Origin: Paenibacillus sp. XY044
GTDB taxonomy: Bacteria > Bacillota > Bacilli > Paenibacillales > Paenibacillaceae
DNA length: 64,000 bases
Direction of reading: 5' to 3'
NCBI RefSeq assembly: GCF_002257645.1
Contig: NZ_NQMO01000010.1
Coordinates: forward strand, 124,001-188,000
Shown here: positions 60,023-64,000 of the stretch, one piece after another
Position numbering within the stretch: the first letter of the stretch is position 1
Layout: each line of letters starts with the position of its first letter
The notes under the pieces: generated by a model
The model's database searches: none
The model's input: the letters and a program-made list of their open reading frames with translations, nothing else
What the model was told of the DNA's origin: nothing
Position numbers and translations under genes: made by a program

Positions 60023-60931
60023 TCACGGCGTTGAGTCGTCGGAACCCGAATTCGGTGATTGCCGGTCTTCTTTTAACAACTCGCTCATTTCGTCCTGCAG
60101 GTTTTGCTTCAGATGCGCTCTTTGCTTCGTCAGTGCCAAGATGGCTTTCACGTAACCGAGCGGATCGCCGACGTCATGCCAGCGGCCGTTAATCTCACAA
60201 GTATAAATCGCTTCTTTGGCAAGCAAATGGTTCAATGCATCCGTGAGTTGGATTTCGCCGCCGACTCCCGGGGATTGGTTTTCCAGAATATCGAAAATGG
60301 ATGCAGTCAAAATGTACCGGCCCACCATGGCCAACCTCGACGGCGAGGCATCGACCGCGGGTTTTTCCACCAAACGGTTCACATAAGCAAACGAATCGAT
60401 CAGCGGTTTGGCTTCGACGATGCCGTAGCTTGACACTTTGTCAGCCGCCACGCTCTGCACACCTACGATGGACGTCTTCAGCCGGTCATACCCATCCATA
60501 AGCTGTTTTAACGACGGCGGGTCAGCGTCAAAGAACGTGTCTCCAAGCAGGACGGCAAAGGGTTCGTTTCCGATAAAATTGCGCCCAATGCCAATGGCAT
60601 GCCCCAAGCCCTTTCGCTCCGATTGGCGGATGTAGTGGATGTCGACAATGCCGGTGAATTCCCGGATTTTGCGGAGCTCCTCGAACTTTCCTTTTTGCTC
60701 CAAATAATATTCGAGTTCCAGTGCCGAGTCGAAGTGATCTTCGATCACTTTTTTGCCTTTGCCGGTAACGATCAAAATTTCCTCAATCCCGGAAGCCGCA
60801 GCTTCTTCGATAATAAACTGGATGGTGGGCTTATCGATAATCGGCAGCATCTCTTTGGGTATTGCTTTGGTGGCGGGAAGAAACCGCGTTCCGTAACCGG
60901 CTGCCGGAATGATCGCTTTACGAATCTTCAA
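60023..60931 (-). CDS. galU: UTP-glucose-1-phosphate uridylyltransferase
   Basis: 302 residues from a TTG at 60931, after AAAGGAGGAGG. It makes UDP-glucose from UTP and glucose-1-phosphate for surface glycolipids and polymers. Motifs: KAIIPAAGYGTRFLPATKAIPKEMLPI, IQFIIEEAAASGIEEILIVTG, LGHAIG, FAVLLGDTFFD and GGEIQLTDAL. It lies 80 bases upstream of the GT8 gene in the same direction, consistent with donor supply. Confidence 0.96.
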   Translation of the reverse strand: MKIRKAIIPAAGYGTRFLPATKAIPKEMLPIIDKPTIQFIIEEAAASGIEEILIVTGKGKKVIEDHFDSALELEYYLEQKGKFEELRKIREFTGIVDIHYIRQSERKGLGHAIGIGRNFIGNEPFAVLLGDTFFDADPPSLKQLMDGYDRLKTSIVGVQSVAADKVSSYGIVEAKPLIDSFAYVNRLVEKPAVDASPSRLAMVGRYILTASIFDILENQSPGVGGEIQLTDALNHLLAKEAIYTCEINGRWHDVGDPLGYVKAILALTKQRAHLKQNLQDEMSELLKEDRQSPNSGSDDSTP

Positions 60932-61224
60932 GCGGTCCTCCTCCTTTGATGATAGCAATTTCGCATACTGCCATCTTATGCGAGAAGGGGCTGTGGATCG
61001 TGGACATTTATCCTGTGCGGCAAAATTTATGAACGACCGTTTTTTGCAGATGGTAGAGGGGCTTCAAAAAAATAATTTATCCGGTCCGGCCACGGTTTTT
61101 TCGCTTCTTTTGCGAGTTGGGAAAAGCCCACTCTTTTTTTTCTGTGGTATATTTTAATGGATAGGTCGGAAGCGGGTAATGATGAAATATCATTCAATTG
61201 AAACCAAAGGAGGGAATGGAACTC

Positions 61225-62970
61225 TTGAAAAGCTTCGAACTGCTCACCAATTATTTGAAGAAAAACGCGCTTCTCTACCTGACCGCCGTCATCCTAATCA
61301 TTCTGTCCAACGTGGATCAGGCGCTGCTGCCGCAGATTCTCGGTAAAGTGACGGATGGACTGAAGGAACGTTCGATCGGTCGTGATGACATTATCCGTTA
61401 CAGCTTGATCCTACTGGGGATCGCCGTGTCCTACGGCGTGCTGTTCGGCTTGGGGCAATTTACGATCATGCGTCTCGGCCGGCGGTTCGAGTTTTTGACG
61501 CGGGGCCGCATCTTCGCCCAGTTTTCGCGCCTCAGCGAGGATTTTTATTCCAAGCAGGGGACCGGCAAGCTGCTCAGCTATGTCATGAACGACGTGACTT
61601 CGGTTCGGGAAGCGATTTCAAACGGAGTCACGCAGACGACCAACGCCGTGTTCATGGTCATCTCCTGTGTTGTCATGATGCTGATTACAGGTATACCGGT
61701 AACTCTGATTCTGGTCAGCGTCTGCCCGCTCGTCGTTATTCCGTTTCTGGTCATTTATTTCGGTCCCCGCATCCGCAACCGGTCGATGGATGTGCAGGAA
61801 GGGCTGGCCACGATGACCGAATCCGCCGATGAGCAACTCGGGGGCATTCGTGTCACGAAGACGTTTGCGATCGAGGAGACGGCACAGCACCGGTTTGACG
61901 AGACGGTCGATGGGGTGCGCGGCGCGCAGCTGCATTTGGTAAGGATGTCATCCTTGTTCCAGGCGCTGTTGCCTTTTCTCGGGGCGTTATCCCTGGTCGT
62001 CTCGCTCCTTGTCGGCGGATATATGACGATTCAGCAGCGGATGTCCCTCGGGAGCTTCGTCGCGCTGACCTTCTATCTCCGGATGCTGACAGGCCCGCTG
62101 CAGCAGATCGGCAACGTCATCAACATGATGCAGCGCTCGGGAGCCTCCCTGGAGCGCGTCAACCGGCTGCTGGCCCGGGTGCCGAGCGTGAGGGACAGGG
62201 ATGGTGCGGCGAACCTTGCCCGCATCGGGGATATCGCCGTGGATCACTTGACCTTCTCTTATCCGGGGACGTCGGAACAAGCGCTGAAGGACGTCAGCTT
62301 CACCATTCCGGAGGGCCGCACCGTCGGGCTGATCGGCCGGACCGGAAGCGGTAAATCGACGCTGGCGAAGCTGCTTCTGCGCATTTATGAACCTCCGGCC
62401 GGCAGCATCAAGGTGAACGGGCAGGATATTACCCAAGTGACCCTGGAGTCGCTGCGCCCCAAGATCGGCTACGTGCCGCAGGACGGCTTTTTGTTCAGCA
62501 CCGATATCGCCGACAACATCGCTTTCAGCGACCGCTCCGCCAGCATCGAACAAATTCGCGAGGCAGCGGCGCAAGCTTTGCTGCTGGAAAGCGTCAATTC
62601 CTTTGAAGCGGGATTCGAGACCCGGCTCGGCGAACGGGGCCTTACGCTGTCCGGCGGTCAAAGGCAGCGTGCAAGTCTGGCGAGGGGGCTGATGAAAAAG
62701 CCCGAACTTTTGATTCTCGACGACAGCATGAGCGCCGTCGACGCGATGACGGAATCGGGCATTCTCGGCAATTTGATCCGGGAGCGCCGCGGCAAATCGA
62801 CGCTCATTATCGCGCACCGGATCAGCAGCGTCCAGCATGCCGATGAAATTATTGTGCTGGATCATGGCCGCATTGTCCAGCGGGGCAACCATGAGGAATT
62901 GATGGCCAGTCCGGACGGGCCATATGCATCTTTATACCGGATTCAACAGGAGGGACTGCAGCATGCCTAA
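61225..62970 (+). CDS. ABC exporter half-transporter, BmrC-like
   Basis: 581 residues from a TTG at 61225, ten bases after AAGGAGGG. Six membrane helices (about 15-310) precede the ATPase: Walker A GRTGSGKST at 371-379, LSGGQRQRASLARGL from 475, and Walker B LLILDDS at 495-501. The catalytic Glu after Walker B is replaced by Asp (D500), the sign of the degenerate ATP site in heterodimeric exporters such as B. subtilis BmrC/YheI. It overlaps the next half by eight bases, so both are made together. Drugs or lipids are the likely substrates. Confidence 0.93.
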   Translation: MKSFELLTNYLKKNALLYLTAVILIILSNVDQALLPQILGKVTDGLKERSIGRDDIIRYSLILLGIAVSYGVLFGLGQFTIMRLGRRFEFLTRGRIFAQFSRLSEDFYSKQGTGKLLSYVMNDVTSVREAISNGVTQTTNAVFMVISCVVMMLITGIPVTLILVSVCPLVVIPFLVIYFGPRIRNRSMDVQEGLATMTESADEQLGGIRVTKTFAIEETAQHRFDETVDGVRGAQLHLVRMSSLFQALLPFLGALSLVVSLLVGGYMTIQQRMSLGSFVALTFYLRMLTGPLQQIGNVINMMQRSGASLERVNRLLARVPSVRDRDGAANLARIGDIAVDHLTFSYPGTSEQALKDVSFTIPEGRTVGLIGRTGSGKSTLAKLLLRIYEPPAGSIKVNGQDITQVTLESLRPKIGYVPQDGFLFSTDIADNIAFSDRSASIEQIREAAAQALLLESVNSFEAGFETRLGERGLTLSGGQRQRASLARGLMKKPELLILDDSMSAVDAMTESGILGNLIRERRGKSTLIIAHRISSVQHADEIIVLDHGRIVQRGNHEELMASPDGPYASLYRIQQEGLQHA

Positions 62971-64000
62971 TTCTTCAGCCGCTGCCCTCAAGGCAACGCA
63001 AGCGAAGGATACAGCGGAAAAGAAAAAATCATTTGAAGCCTTCAGGGCGATACTAGCTTACGGTAAACCGCATAAGTGGGCCTTTGCGGGTGTTTTCTTC
63101 TGCGCGATCCTCGGCATTTCCGCCGATCTGCTGCAGCCGTATTTGGTCAAGATCGTCATCGACGATCATTTGGCTGTCGGCGGCAGGGACTTGGGGTATA
63201 TCGCCATGGTCGCCGGCATTTATCTCGGAATTTCGATCATCAGCTTTTTGTTCACGTATTTGCAGAACAACCTGCTGCAGTACGCGGGTCAGAGCATCGT
63301 TGCGCGGATCCGTAAGGATCTGTTCCAGCATATTTCCAAGCTGTCAATGTCCTATTTCGACCGTGTGCACCGCGGCAGTCTGGTGACCAATGTTTCCAGC
63401 GATACGGAGACGATCAGCCAATTTTTCACGCAGGTGCTGCTCAGCTTGATCCGCGACGGCATGACACTCGTGCTGATCATCGTCTTTATGTTTCAGCTCG
63501 ATACGACGCTGGCCTGGTATTCGATGATCGTTCTGCCCGTGATCGGCCTTGTGGCGTTCCTGTTCCGGCGCTATTTGCGTCAGGCCTACCAGGTAACCCG
63601 GAGCCGTTTGTCCCGGTTAATCGGATTTATTGCGGAGAATTTGTCCGGCATGGGGCTGATTCAAGCTTTCCGTCAGGAAGAGGAGCAGACCCGGCGTTTT
63701 AATGAAAATAACGAGAGCTACTGGGAAGCGAACATGAGGGAAGTCCGCGCCAACGTGCTGTTTAACCGGACCTTCGACATTCTGGGGAACGTAGCCCTCG
63801 TTACGGTTGTATGGCTGGGCGGGCTGGCGGTATTCCATGAGCATATGGCCGTCGGCGTTCTTTACGCCTTTACGAGCTACATCCGGCAGTTCTTCCAGCC
63901 GATCAACCAGATTACGATGCAGTGGAACACATTCCAGTCGACTACCGTATCGATGGACCGAATTTGGAAAATATTCAGCACCGAGCCTGAAGTGAAGGAC
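62963..64000 (+). CDS. ABC exporter half-transporter, BmrD-like (partial)
   Basis: The frame runs from ATG at 62963 (AGGAGGG upstream) to the window end, giving 346 residues without a stop. After a charged N-terminus (AKDTAEKKKSFEAFRAI) comes the exporter membrane domain: DLLQPYLVKIVIDDHL, VARIRKDLFQHISKLSMSYFDRVHRGSLVTNVSSDTETI and LSRLIGFIAENLSGMGLIQAFRQE. The ATPase domain lies outside. It is the partner of the preceding half-transporter and should carry the catalytic Glu. Confidence 0.92.
   Translation, partial: MPNSSAAALKATQAKDTAEKKKSFEAFRAILAYGKPHKWAFAGVFFCAILGISADLLQPYLVKIVIDDHLAVGGRDLGYIAMVAGIYLGISIISFLFTYLQNNLLQYAGQSIVARIRKDLFQHISKLSMSYFDRVHRGSLVTNVSSDTETISQFFTQVLLSLIRDGMTLVLIIVFMFQLDTTLAWYSMIVLPVIGLVAFLFRRYLRQAYQVTRSRLSRLIGFIAENLSGMGLIQAFRQEEEQTRRFNENNESYWEANMREVRANVLFNRTFDILGNVALVTVVWLGGLAVFHEHMAVGVLYAFTSYIRQFFQPINQITMQWNTFQSTTVSMDRIWKIFSTEPEVKD

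Overview
The window looks like chromosome of an endospore-forming Bacillota, most likely Paenibacillus. The reasons are sporulation and germination genes (gerE, gerM, a YhcN/YlaJ lipoprotein), strong GGAGG ribosome sites, many TTG starts, several carbohydrate ABC systems of the CUT1 and LplA/LplB/YtcP types, and a gerM-rph-XTPase order like that of B. subtilis. This genus call is inference from gene content, as no rRNA is present. One tRNA gene, tRNA-Arg(UCU), is present. There is no CRISPR array, prophage or intact insertion sequence.

Layout. 0-4.4 kb: the end of an unknown gene, a sporulation lipoprotein, and an rpiR-nagB-nagA amino-sugar operon. 4.5-8.7 kb: a Fur-boxed efeO-efeB-efeU iron uptake operon. 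8.8-24.5 kb: mostly housekeeping and small single genes, including gerE, acetyltransferases, DUF899, DinB, gpmA, Mn-dependent pyrophosphatase, a very acidic small protein, a methyltransferase, an MBL hydrolase, pgpA, gerM-rph-XTPase, an endo/exonuclease family protein, an MFS carrier and a FucU/RbsD mutarotase.

24.6-37.8 kb: the main accessory block. A serine hydrolase is followed by a promoter with a LacI-type operator and a cre-like site. Downstream lie an esterase, two permeases, a lipoprotein binding protein, a GH3 beta-glucosidase, an 1120-residue GH94 phosphorylase and a LacI regulator. This resembles the sophoro-oligosaccharide (beta-1,2-glucan) locus described in Listeria. Its spacers carry strong hairpins and copies of a dispersed hairpin repeat.

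37.8-48.2 kb: asparagine synthase, small unknown genes, tRNA-Arg, a TagO/WecA-type transferase, then a phosphate cluster made of a secreted beta-propeller protein, pstS, pstC and pstA. No pstB follows; a 0.4-kb stretch without a convincing gene comes next. 48.2-55.9 kb: a second sugar operon on the minus strand (binding protein, two permeases, two Gfo/Idh/MocA oxidoreductases, a TIM-barrel isomerase) divergent from a ROK regulator. 56-64 kb: a PAP2 phosphatase, a GntR regulator with a CynX-type exporter, a GT8 glycosyltransferase with a long cationic tail beside galU, and a heterodimeric ABC exporter cut off by the window end.

Much of the window concerns sensing and importing scarce nutrients (GlcNAc, iron, beta-glucans, phosphate, another sugar). 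Each of these uptake systems has a regulator beside it or a candidate operator readable in the sequence. Where a reported start differs from the longest reading frame, it was chosen from the ribosome-site spacing.
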